Positions 1 through 5,722 of a stretch of 8,486 nucleotides of DNA are shown here, piece after piece (the first letter of the stretch is position 1; each line of letters opens with the position of its first letter). The translations under genes were made by a program, and so were the position numbers. The stretch is from positions 1-8,486 of the forward strand of contig JAHIEN010000003.1 in NCBI GenBank assembly GCA_018901615.1, written 5' to 3'. The notes under the pieces are model-generated. The model was given only the letters and a program-made list of their open reading frames with translations, was not told the DNA's origin and ran no database searches. Source of the DNA: Candidatus Omnitrophota bacterium (GTDB taxonomy: Bacteria; Omnitrophota; Gorgyraeia; Gorgyraeales; Gorgyraeaceae).

Positions 1-1141
1 CCACTTTCCAGTCAACAAGCCGCGTCGCGGGTAAAGTAGAGCCGTCTTTCATCTTTAATTCAGCTTCCAGCTTACAGCTACTGTCAAGAGGCACCGTAGA
101 TCGATCTGCCTTGACCTCAAGGGATTCTACTTCGGATATGTCTATGTCTTTATTGAGTGCCTTAGCAGGCACGCTGTTGATCTTGTTTCGGTCTACTTTT
201 TCTTCTGTCTTCTCCTCTGTTTTTTTGTTATCTGACTCAGCGGGCTCGACGACTTTAATCTTGATGTCGTTACTGAATGCCTTGGCAGGCACCCTGCGAA
301 TCTTATCCCGGTCTATTTTTTCTTCTGTCTCCTTCTTTATTTTGTCCTGGACACCGATTACTCTGCCGCCTGTCTCTCTTTTTTTGCTGTCATCATCTAC
401 GAGTTGCTCTTTTTTTATTTTTTTGTTATCTTTTATTGTTTTAGGGGCTTCTTTTAATAATTTTAAGAGAGGGGTTTTTTCAGGGATGCCCAGCAGAGTC
501 GAGGGTATCCAGCGCAATGAGAGGTTCTCGAACCTCGGCACAAAAGGATACAGGACCGAGGATATTATTAAAACAAAAGAGAACATGATCGCGCCGACCT
601 TTATCTGCTGCCACAGGCTCATCACCTCTCGTGGATCACCTATTATCATAGAGCCTTTCCTTTTTTTCTCGCACAGGAGATCAAGCCGCATGGTGAATAT
701 GAATAATAATAAAAATAAGGCCAGTATTACTATGTAGAAGATTTCCTGTTCAAGCGCCATACCCACAGAAGAGATCAGCAGACAGACGGATATAAACTGA
801 AGCATCGCGTAGCTCTTACCCGATTCCAGGCCAAAGCTCTGGAACAACGTAAGCCAGACAAGCGCTGTAGAAAATATCCTCAATAGGTTTTCAAATGTTA
901 TAGCTGTAGTAACCAGTCTGCCAAACATTATCACCACGGCTGCCAGCGAAAGCATCCCTATAAAAAGTTCCATATACTGGAACCGGCGATTGGTCAGCTG
1001 CCAGCTGACAATGAACCCCGCGATTACCCCAACCATAACTATCATTAAGACAAAACGGTTCATTATGCCTTGTACACTGAAAAGTCCCAGCAATACCAGG
1101 CCAAGATTCGCGAAATGATAATATAATACGTCTCTGTCCAT
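1..1141 (-). CDS. TgpA-like (DUF3488-type) membrane protein, N-terminal 380 codons, cut by the window edge
   Basis: Open frame from ATG at 1141 to the window edge without a stop; the 3' end is missing. Hydrophobic segments lie at about residues 12-25, 28-47, 58-74, 86-103, 113-130, 134-150 and 183-199, followed by YPFVPRF (198-204), which resembles the 'FPR' motif closing the membrane part of TgpA/DUF3488 proteins. Next comes a Lys/Glu-rich linker (about 221-340) with an internal repeat. From about 340 the sequence looks like the start of a bacterial Ig-like Big_2-type domain (LEVKADRSTVPLDSS, then KDGSTLPATRLVDWKV). Family members usually carry a periplasmic transglutaminase-like domain further on; here that part would lie outside the window. 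The position after moxR and a DUF58 gene supports the call. ATG 1141 is the first start after an in-frame TGA at 1154-1156 but has no clear Shine-Dalgarno; Met27 (1061-1063), preceded by AAGG, is an alternative. The membrane topology is clear; the family is likely, but the enzymatic role is inferred from context. Confidence 0.75.
   Translation of the reverse strand, partial: MDRDVLYYHFANLGLVLLGLFSVQGIMNRFVLMIVMVGVIAGFIVSWQLTNRRFQYMELFIGMLSLAAVVIMFGRLVTTAITFENLLRIFSTALVWLTLFQSFGLESGKSYAMLQFISVCLLISSVGMALEQEIFYIVILALFLLLFIFTMRLDLLCEKKRKGSMIIGDPREVMSLWQQIKVGAIMFSFVLIISSVLYPFVPRFENLSLRWIPSTLLGIPEKTPLLKLLKEAPKTIKDNKKIKKEQLVDDDSKKRETGGRVIGVQDKIKKETEEKIDRDKIRRVPAKAFSNDIKIKVVEPAESDNKKTEEKTEEKVDRNKINSVPAKALNKDIDISEVESLEVKADRSTVPLDSSCKLEAELKMKDGSTLPATRLVDWKV
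125..328 (-). repeat. Two-copy 40-residue-period repeat in the TgpA-like linker
   Basis: Codons 272-299 (245-328) and 312-339 (125-208) encode two similar 28-residue units offset by exactly 120 bp. Shared positions include TEEK, DR, KI, VPAKA, DI and a final VE; I count 18 of 28 identical residues. The similarity is also visible in the DNA, for example in the stretch encoding VPAKA. This suggests an in-frame duplication inside the charged linker between the membrane part and the Ig-like domain. Its function is unknown; a periplasmic spacer is the simplest reading. Confidence 0.8.
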
Positions 1142-1149
1142 TAAATGAG

Positions 1150-1190
1150 CACATCACTTACGCGACCTACAGTCGCGTAAGTGATAGGTG
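1150..1190 (-). other. Strong hairpin directly upstream of the TgpA-like start codon
   Basis: A perfect 14-bp inverted repeat (1153-1166 and 1172-1185) encloses a 5-nt loop. It extends by 3 more pairs (1150-1152 with 1188-1190) across a 2-nt bulge. On the transcribed strand the stem ends 8 nt before ATG 1141, so it fills the place where a ribosome-binding site would be. No T-run follows, which argues against an ordinary intrinsic terminator. It could tune translation, act as an mRNA processing or stability element, or be an interspersed palindromic repeat. Confidence 0.75.
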
Positions 1191-1198
1191 CGAATTTA

Positions 1199-1227
1199 TC
1201 CCGAGTCCGTCGAAGGCGGACGAGGGA
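1199..1227. repeat. Small symmetric palindrome with GA/GA mismatches after the DUF58 gene
   Basis: The arms read TCCC-GA-GTCCG and CGGAC-GA-GGGA around a 7-nt centre. The outer four and inner five positions pair, while GA faces GA in the middle of each arm. It begins 6 nt beyond the DUF58 stop codon. On the transcribed strand the centre contains TTCG. The form is that of a short repetitive extragenic palindrome, but whether it recurs in the genome cannot be seen here. Confidence 0.5.
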
Positions 1228-1232
1228 ACATA

Positions 1233-2462
1233 TCATGTTGTCTCGAATTTCTTCTCAAGGTCATCGCCCTTTGAAATCCTATATACAACCGCCTCCAGAT
1301 TAGCCAGGGATTCGTCAAATCTTTTTGCGGCCTCAATATCGAGATATTCCTCTTCGGCCATGTGCCCAAAAGTAGAAGTCGCAAGTACTATGACTATAAG
1401 CTTTACCCCTTTTACTTTAAACTGCACCAGGCTGGACAGGCTATCTATATCATTATCCAGCATTACTGTTATCAACGTAGAGCGATAAGGCGTCATAAAG
1501 ATAGCCTCTTCCAGGGTTTGGCTCAAAGTAAAGTCCCCGTCCGCACGTACCTTGGCAAGGTACTCGAGTATACTATACATATGCGAATCACCCTTACCAA
1601 AAGGCAGAGTTACAGCCTCTTTGCCATACCCTATCAGTTGAACCAGCACTCTTTCGTTCAGAAGATATCTTGCGATAGAACCCGCTATCTTAACAGCGTA
1701 TTCAAGCGTGGTATCTCTACCGCTGCCAATATCGTGCCCCTTCTTTAAATCCAGCACTATAGTAGCTTCCTGGACCGCGTTGCGCTCAAATTGTTTTACA
1801 ATCAACTTGCTGCGCCTGGCGCTCGATGTCCAGTGTATTCTGCTCATCGAATCTCCTCTTTGATACTCTCTCACGCCATAAAATTCATGATCGTCTCCGC
1901 TTATTTTCGCGGTCTCAACTCCCATCCATGATACTGAACCTTTAGCCATTTGCGGAAAAGAAAATATCCTGAATAGATTCGGATAGACCAGTATCTCCGA
2001 AAAAACTTTAATTACCTTTTTGGTCTTGAAAAATCCAAGGGCATCCTGAGAAACAATAGTAGTGGGTCCTATCCTCCATAACCCTCTTTTATAGCAATTG
2101 GCTATATAGCTGATCTTTTTGTCCTCTTTAGGGTCGAGGCTCAATATAAACAGTGATGTACCTTGCTCTTCGGGCGGACCTCCGAGAAACATATCAAGAA
2201 GTTCAAAAAAATAGAGCGGCAACCCCCGTCTATTATGGATGGACATCTTGACATTGACTATGTCGTCTTCATAGGCCGTGTCCTGCACTTCTCTTGAAAT
2301 AGTCACGTCAGGGACATTGAATTGCAGATGAATAAAAGAAAGCAGGAACATGACAAAACCTACTATAAAGAAGATATAGACCATTGTTATGTCAGTATTC
2401 CACGCTATGGCAAGGAGGATGATTACTGATAAGAGAAGAAAAATGCTTTTTGAAGTGAACAT
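1233..2462 (-). CDS. DUF58 domain membrane protein
   Basis: A 409-residue protein with two N-terminal membrane helices (about 6-22 and 28-46), a beta-rich middle part, and the DUF58 signature at about 194-226: YGVREYQRGD, then RIHW, then SKLIVKQFE. This matches the family pattern of G-x-R-x-Y-x-x-G-D, R-x-x-x-W and an L-x-V-x-x-F-E ending. A von Willebrand A-like fold follows from about 232 (TIVLDLKKG). The usual metal-site pattern D-x-S-x-S is not present at D238 (DLKKG), so metal-dependent binding may be lost. The ATG lies one base after the moxR stop (TAA-T-ATG), which points to translational coupling and a shared transcript. DUF58 proteins are regularly paired with MoxR ATPases and are thought to be membrane-anchored partners or substrates in envelope protein assembly; no biochemical activity is assigned. 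Family call is sure, role is not. Confidence 0.93.
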   Translation of the reverse strand: MFTSKSIFLLLSVIILLAIAWNTDITMVYIFFIVGFVMFLLSFIHLQFNVPDVTISREVQDTAYEDDIVNVKMSIHNRRGLPLYFFELLDMFLGGPPEEQGTSLFILSLDPKEDKKISYIANCYKRGLWRIGPTTIVSQDALGFFKTKKVIKVFSEILVYPNLFRIFSFPQMAKGSVSWMGVETAKISGDDHEFYGVREYQRGDSMSRIHWTSSARRSKLIVKQFERNAVQEATIVLDLKKGHDIGSGRDTTLEYAVKIAGSIARYLLNERVLVQLIGYGKEAVTLPFGKGDSHMYSILEYLAKVRADGDFTLSQTLEEAIFMTPYRSTLITVMLDNDIDSLSSLVQFKVKGVKLIVIVLATSTFGHMAEEEYLDIEAAKRFDESLANLEAVVYRISKGDDLEKKFETT

Positions 2463-2463
2463 A

Positions 2464-3402
2464 TTACAGTGGTACCGATACTTTCTTTAATATATGGCTC
2501 ACTATGTCTTTTGAAGTCAAGCCGCGTACTATTGACCTGGGCTGTAATACCAGCCTGTGCTTCAATACGCAATAGGCCAGTCTCTTTACATCATCAGGAA
2601 TCACATAATCTCTCTTGTCCAGAAATGCCAATGATCTTGTCGTGCGCATAAGGGCAAGCGAGGCTCGCGGGGATGCGCCGAGCTTTATATCGCCAGGCAG
2701 GTTCCTGGTCGCGGAGATTACATTAACCATATATTCTACTATTTGCGGCTCGATGTGCACAGATGTCACGGCCTTCTGCAGTTCAAGTATCTCTTGTATG
2801 GACACCACGTTCTGAAGATCATCCAGAGGAGACTTTTTAACGTTTTGCGTAAGGATATTTGCCTCATCCTGTACTGAAGGGTAACCCACGCCAAGCTGCA
2901 TTATAAACCTGTCGACCTGAGACTCAGGCAAAGGATATGTGCCGTGAAAATCTATGGGGTTTTGTGTTGCTATAACAAAAAATGGCACGGGTAAGGCCCT
3001 TTCTACTCCGTCTATGGTCACCTTGAACTCCTGCATAGCCTCCAGAAGGGCAGACTGAGTCCTCGGCGTTGTTCGGTTGATTTCGTCAGCCAAGACTATG
3101 TTTCCAAATATAGGGCCTTCCTTAAATTCAAACTCGCCATTTTTTTGATTATAGATAGAAACGCCTGTCACATCTGAAGGCAAAAGGTCAGGGGTAAACT
3201 GGATCCTTTTAAAATTGGCCTGTATAGATTTTGACAGAGCCCGGGCAAGAGTTGTCTTGCCAAGACCTGGCACGTCTTCCAGCAAAACATGGCCGTTGCT
3301 GATCAGGCCTATGACCACCAGTTCAATAACCTCTCTTTTGCCTATTATGACTTTTGAGATATTGTCGATTAGTTTTTGCGGAATTTCATGAAGGTCAGGC
3401 AT
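2464..3402 (-). CDS. moxR: MoxR-family AAA+ ATPase
   Basis: A 312-residue protein of normal length for the MoxR family. Walker A is DVPGLGKTT (43-51), Walker B is IVLADE (102-107) followed by INR, sensor 1 is ATQNP (145-149), an arginine-finger region is LPESQVDRF (158-166), and sensor 2 is GASPRASLALMR (242-253). The C-terminal helical lid is complete. MoxR proteins are cytoplasmic ATP-driven chaperone-like enzymes that act on partner proteins, often DUF58 or von Willebrand A proteins encoded next door. The ATG at 3402 has a good Shine-Dalgarno (AGGAGA, 7 nt upstream). This is the first gene of the operon moxR, DUF58, TgpA-like, with its own promoter just behind the groEL terminator. The domain and context calls are secure; the cellular target is unknown. 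Confidence 0.95.
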   Translation of the reverse strand: MPDLHEIPQKLIDNISKVIIGKREVIELVVIGLISNGHVLLEDVPGLGKTTLARALSKSIQANFKRIQFTPDLLPSDVTGVSIYNQKNGEFEFKEGPIFGNIVLADEINRTTPRTQSALLEAMQEFKVTIDGVERALPVPFFVIATQNPIDFHGTYPLPESQVDRFIMQLGVGYPSVQDEANILTQNVKKSPLDDLQNVVSIQEILELQKAVTSVHIEPQIVEYMVNVISATRNLPGDIKLGASPRASLALMRTTRSLAFLDKRDYVIPDDVKRLAYCVLKHRLVLQPRSIVRGLTSKDIVSHILKKVSVPL

Positions 3403-3494
3403 AGCAACTCTCCTTTTCCTAAAGTTTACATTTTCTGCATTGCAATATTTGTAAGGTTTATGTTCCCTTTATTCCATAAGCCAATTCCTCACTA

Positions 3495-3523
3495 AATATA
3501 GCATATATAGCAATTATTGTCAA
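3495..3523 (-). promoter_or_regulatory. Sigma70-type promoter of the moxR operon
   Basis: On the minus strand TTGACA (3518-3523) and TATATT (3495-3500) are separated by exactly 17 bp, and TG at the extended -10 position precedes the -10 box. Predicted start of transcription is near 3488, giving a leader of about 86 nt. The -35 box follows straight on from the T-run of the groEL terminator and shares bases with it. Confidence 0.75.
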
Positions 3524-3571
3524 AAAAATAACCCCGCACCGAATTTTGATAAATCAGAATTCAGTGCGGGG
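3522..3571 (-). terminator. Intrinsic terminator of groESL
   Basis: A GC-rich 8-bp stem (GTGCGGGG at 3564-3571 pairing with CCCCGCAC at 3532-3539) continues, after one mismatch, into an AT-rich upper stem (3541-3550 with 3553-3562). On the minus strand it is followed directly by TTATTTTTTT. This is a classic Rho-independent terminator located 55 nt past the groEL stop. On the plus strand no T-run follows, so it works in one direction. Confidence 0.92.
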
Positions 3572-3594
3572 CATGCACGTTCTACATAAATACT

Positions 3595-3622
3595 GTCAAC
3601 TGTGAACCGTCAACAGTCAACT
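3595..3622. repeat. Four tandem copies of a 7-bp repeat (GTSAACN)
   Basis: Four heptamers follow without gaps: GTCAACT, GTGAACC, GTCAACA and GTCAACT. They lie between the groEL stop codon and its terminator, in non-coding DNA. Seven-base tandem arrays of this kind are known as short tandemly repeated repetitive sequences in some bacteria. The array is only four units long, so it is probably a small copy of a wider family. Confidence 0.8.
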
Positions 3623-3625
3623 AAA

Positions 3626-5254
3626 TCAATACATTCCGCCCATTCCTCCACCTGGAGGCATGCCTGGGCCCGGCTTATCTGGTTCAGGAATATCAGTGAC
3701 CAGCGCCTCTGTCATCAATAGAACGCCAGCGACACTTGCCGCGTTTTCCAGCGCTGTCCTTGCTACCTTTGTCGGATCTATAATGCCGGCGGCTATCATG
3801 TCTACGTACTCGCCTGTTGCGGCATTAAATCCTGTGTTCTGTTTTTCCTCTTTAACTTTATGCACCACTATAGAGTCTTCCAGTCCTGCGTTTTTCACTA
3901 TTTGCCTGATAGGCTCTTCGAGCGCGCGCCTTACTATGTCCAAGCCTATCTTCTCGTCACCCTTAAGCTTGAGCTCGTCTAATTTCGCTATGGTCCTTAA
4001 GAACGCCACTCCGCCTCCGGGCACTATACCTTCCTCCACAGCAGCCCTTGTGGCGTGGAGCGCGTCTTCAACGCGGGCCTTCTTCTCTTTCATCTCTGTT
4101 TCAGTGGCAGCTCCAACATTTATTACAGCGACACCGCCTGCTAATTTCGCGAGGCGCTCCTGCAGCTTTTCCTTGTCATAATCAGAATCAGTATCTTCTA
4201 TCTGTCTCTTTATCTGGGCAATCCTTCCATTGACATCATTGCTCTTCCCCGAACCTTCTACTATAGTAGTTTCATCTTTAGTCACAGTGACTCTTTTTGC
4301 TTTTCCAAGATCATCAAGCGTGATGTTTTCTATCTTGATGCCTAGATCCTCTGTGATGGCCTTTCCTCCGGTAAGAACAGCAATATCTTCAAGCATTGCC
4401 TTGCGCCTGTCACCATAACCCGGCGCCTTTACAGCGCAACAATTCAGCGTGCCGCGGAGCTTATTCACTACGAGAGTCGCAAGGGCCTCTCCCTCGATAT
4501 CTTCCGCTATTATTAAGAACGGCCTGCCTGCCCTGGCTATCTTTTCAAGAAGCGGCAGCATGTCTTTCATAGCAGAGATCTTTTTCTCGTAGATCAGGAT
4601 AAGCGGGTTTTCTATGGCCGCCTCCATCCTCTCCGCATCTGTTACGAAATAAGGAGAGAGATAACCCTGGTCAAACTGCATACCTTCTACTACATCCAGA
4701 GTAGTTGCCATTGACTTTGCCTCTTCTACAGTAATGACCCCGTCCTTTCCGACCTTTTCCATCGCCTCTGCTATTAATTCTCCTATAGCATGGTCATTAT
4801 TCGCGGCAATGGAAGCCACCTGGGCAATCTCTTTCTTGTCTTTAATGGGCTTTGACATCTTCTTCAAGTTGGCTACTACTTCTTCGACTGCCTTATCAAT
4901 GCCGCGTTTCAATGCGGTAGGACTGATGCCTGCTGTTACGTTCTTCAGGCCTTCCTTATATATAGCCTGCGCCAGCACTGTTGCTGTTGTAGTGCCATCG
5001 CCTGCTACTTCGCTGGTCTTTTCAGCAACTTCCTTTACGAGCTGAGCCCCCATATTTTCATAGGGGTCCTTTAATTCTATTTCTTTTGCTACAGTAACGC
5101 CGTCCTTTGTAATGGTAGGTGAACCAAATTTTTTATCAAGGACAACGTTTCTTCCTTTTGGGCCCAGAGTGGCCCTTACTGCCTCTGCCAGCTGATCAAT
5201 GCCGCGGGCTAAAGCCGCTCTTGCTTCTTCTCTAAACGCTAACTGTTTTGCCAT
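3626..5254 (-). CDS. groEL: Chaperonin GroEL (Hsp60, 60 kDa subunit)
   Basis: A full-length 542-residue group I chaperonin that forms the double-ring folding chamber in the cytoplasm and works with GroES using ATP. Visible hallmarks are LGPKGRNVVLD (30-40), TKDGVTVAKEIEL (49-61), the ATP site GDGTTTATVLA (85-95), the apical substrate-binding segment FDQGYLSPYFVTD (194-206), KAPGYGDRRKAMLEDIA (276-292), the catalytic Asp397 in RVEDALHATRAAVEEG (394-409) and PGGG (412-415). The tail is rich in Gly, Met and Pro and ends GGGMGGMY, as in canonical GroEL. Small differences: NCC at 271-273 and Tyr280 where Phe is common. The start at 5254 has a strong AAGGAGG (5263-5269), 8 nt upstream. It lies 23 nt after groES in the same operon and is expected to be HrcA-controlled through the CIRCE site. 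Confidence 0.99.
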   Translation of the reverse strand: MAKQLAFREEARAALARGIDQLAEAVRATLGPKGRNVVLDKKFGSPTITKDGVTVAKEIELKDPYENMGAQLVKEVAEKTSEVAGDGTTTATVLAQAIYKEGLKNVTAGISPTALKRGIDKAVEEVVANLKKMSKPIKDKKEIAQVASIAANNDHAIGELIAEAMEKVGKDGVITVEEAKSMATTLDVVEGMQFDQGYLSPYFVTDAERMEAAIENPLILIYEKKISAMKDMLPLLEKIARAGRPFLIIAEDIEGEALATLVVNKLRGTLNCCAVKAPGYGDRRKAMLEDIAVLTGGKAITEDLGIKIENITLDDLGKAKRVTVTKDETTIVEGSGKSNDVNGRIAQIKRQIEDTDSDYDKEKLQERLAKLAGGVAVINVGAATETEMKEKKARVEDALHATRAAVEEGIVPGGGVAFLRTIAKLDELKLKGDEKIGLDIVRRALEEPIRQIVKNAGLEDSIVVHKVKEEKQNTGFNAATGEYVDMIAAGIIDPTKVARTALENAASVAGVLLMTEALVTDIPEPDKPGPGMPPGGGMGGMY

Positions 5255-5277
5255 CTCTTTTGCCTCCTTGTTTGAAA

Positions 5278-5565
5278 TTATTTGATTATCGCTAAAATAT
5301 CCTCTTCTTTTAAAATCAGGTATTCCTCTTCCTTGTAGCTTACTTCATTTCCGGCATATTTACCAAAAAGCACTTTATCGCCCTTTTTTACTTCCAATGG
5401 CTCGATCTTGCCACTCTCAAGCACCCTGCCTTTGCCTACAGCAACTATTTCGCCCTTCTGTGGCTTTTCCTTTGCGCTATCAGGCAGCACAATACCGCCT
5501 TTTGTCTTCTCTTCTGCTTCCAGGCGCTTCACAAGCACCCTGTCTCCCAATGGTTGCATTGACAT
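5278..5565 (-). CDS. groES: Co-chaperonin GroES (Hsp10)
   Basis: A 95-residue protein of normal GroES length that caps the GroEL ring. It opens with QPLGDRVLVKR (4-14). The mobile loop that binds GroEL is EKTKGGIVLPDSAKEKPQKG (19-38), with the hydrophobic IVL contact. GDKVLFGKYAG (62-72) and the C-terminal EEYLILKEEDILAII are typical. The start at 5565 is preceded by AAGGAGGTG (5571-5579), a nearly perfect Shine-Dalgarno; Met3 is a possible but less well spaced alternative. It is the first gene of the operon and sits just below the promoter and CIRCE operator. Confidence 0.99.
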   Translation of the reverse strand: MSMQPLGDRVLVKRLEAEEKTKGGIVLPDSAKEKPQKGEIVAVGKGRVLESGKIEPLEVKKGDKVLFGKYAGNEVSYKEEEYLILKEEDILAIIK

Positions 5566-5598
5566 ACTAACACCTCCTTATATTGTTTTGTTTAATTA

Positions 5599-5625
5599 TC
5601 AGCACTCTCACGAGAGGAGTGCTAT
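5599..5625 (-). promoter_or_regulatory. CIRCE operator (HrcA binding site) of groESL
   Basis: Inverted repeat AGCACTC (5601-5607), nine-base spacer, GAGTGCT (5617-5623). With the outer two bases on each side it matches the consensus TTAGCACTC-N9-GAGTGCTAA with one mismatch per arm. It lies just after the predicted transcription start (about +7 to +33), the usual place for HrcA repression. HrcA is not encoded in this window. Confidence 0.95.
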
Positions 5626-5637
5626 CAATGAGATATG

Positions 5638-5666
5638 ATATTACTACTATAACAAAAACTTGTCAA
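5638..5666 (-). promoter_or_regulatory. Sigma70-type promoter of groESL
   Basis: On the minus strand a perfect TTGACA (5661-5666) and TAATAT (5638-5643) are separated by 17 bp. Predicted transcription start is near 5631, giving a leader of about 66 nt that contains the whole CIRCE site. The pairing of a housekeeping-type promoter with CIRCE fits HrcA repression rather than a heat-shock sigma factor. Confidence 0.9.
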
Positions 5667-5686
5667 GTATTTTTTTCACTTAGGAC

Positions 5687-5711
5687 CTGTCCCGCCGACG
5701 CAATAGGACAG
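5687..5711 (-). terminator. Possible weak terminator or repeat after the TonB-like gene
   Basis: CTGTCC (5687-5692) and GGACAG (5706-5711) form a 6-bp stem with a 13-nt loop, 11 nt past the TonB-like stop codon. On the minus strand an A-rich rather than T-rich stretch follows, so it is a poor intrinsic terminator. An overlapping GGACAGGTCC palindrome is also present (5683-5692). It may be a degraded interspersed repeat. Confidence 0.3.
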
Positions 5712-5722
5712 TGTTTCATTTT

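Noticed and set aside
111..737. Plus-strand open frame of 208 codons
   Set aside because: It lies opposite the TgpA-like gene, has a Ser/Phe/Leu-rich composition that comes from the reverse of Lys/Glu codons, and shows no recognisable domain.
891..1157. Minus-strand 88-codon frame
   Set aside because: It overlaps the TgpA-like gene in another frame; the longer frame from 1141 gives clear membrane helices, while this one does not.
1142..1232. A separate promoter for the TgpA-like gene
   Set aside because: No -35/-10 pair near consensus was found in the gap, unlike the three clear promoters elsewhere in the window.
3469..3477. Two-codon ATG-GAA-TAA mini-frame in the moxR leader
   Set aside because: The only Shine-Dalgarno-like bases (GAGG at 3487-3490) sit at the very 5' end of the predicted transcript, and so short a frame is expected by chance.
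3660..4181. Plus-strand open frame of 173 codons opposite groEL
   Set aside because: It mirrors a highly conserved GroEL coding region, and long antisense frames are common over such genes. No ribosome-binding site or family match was seen.
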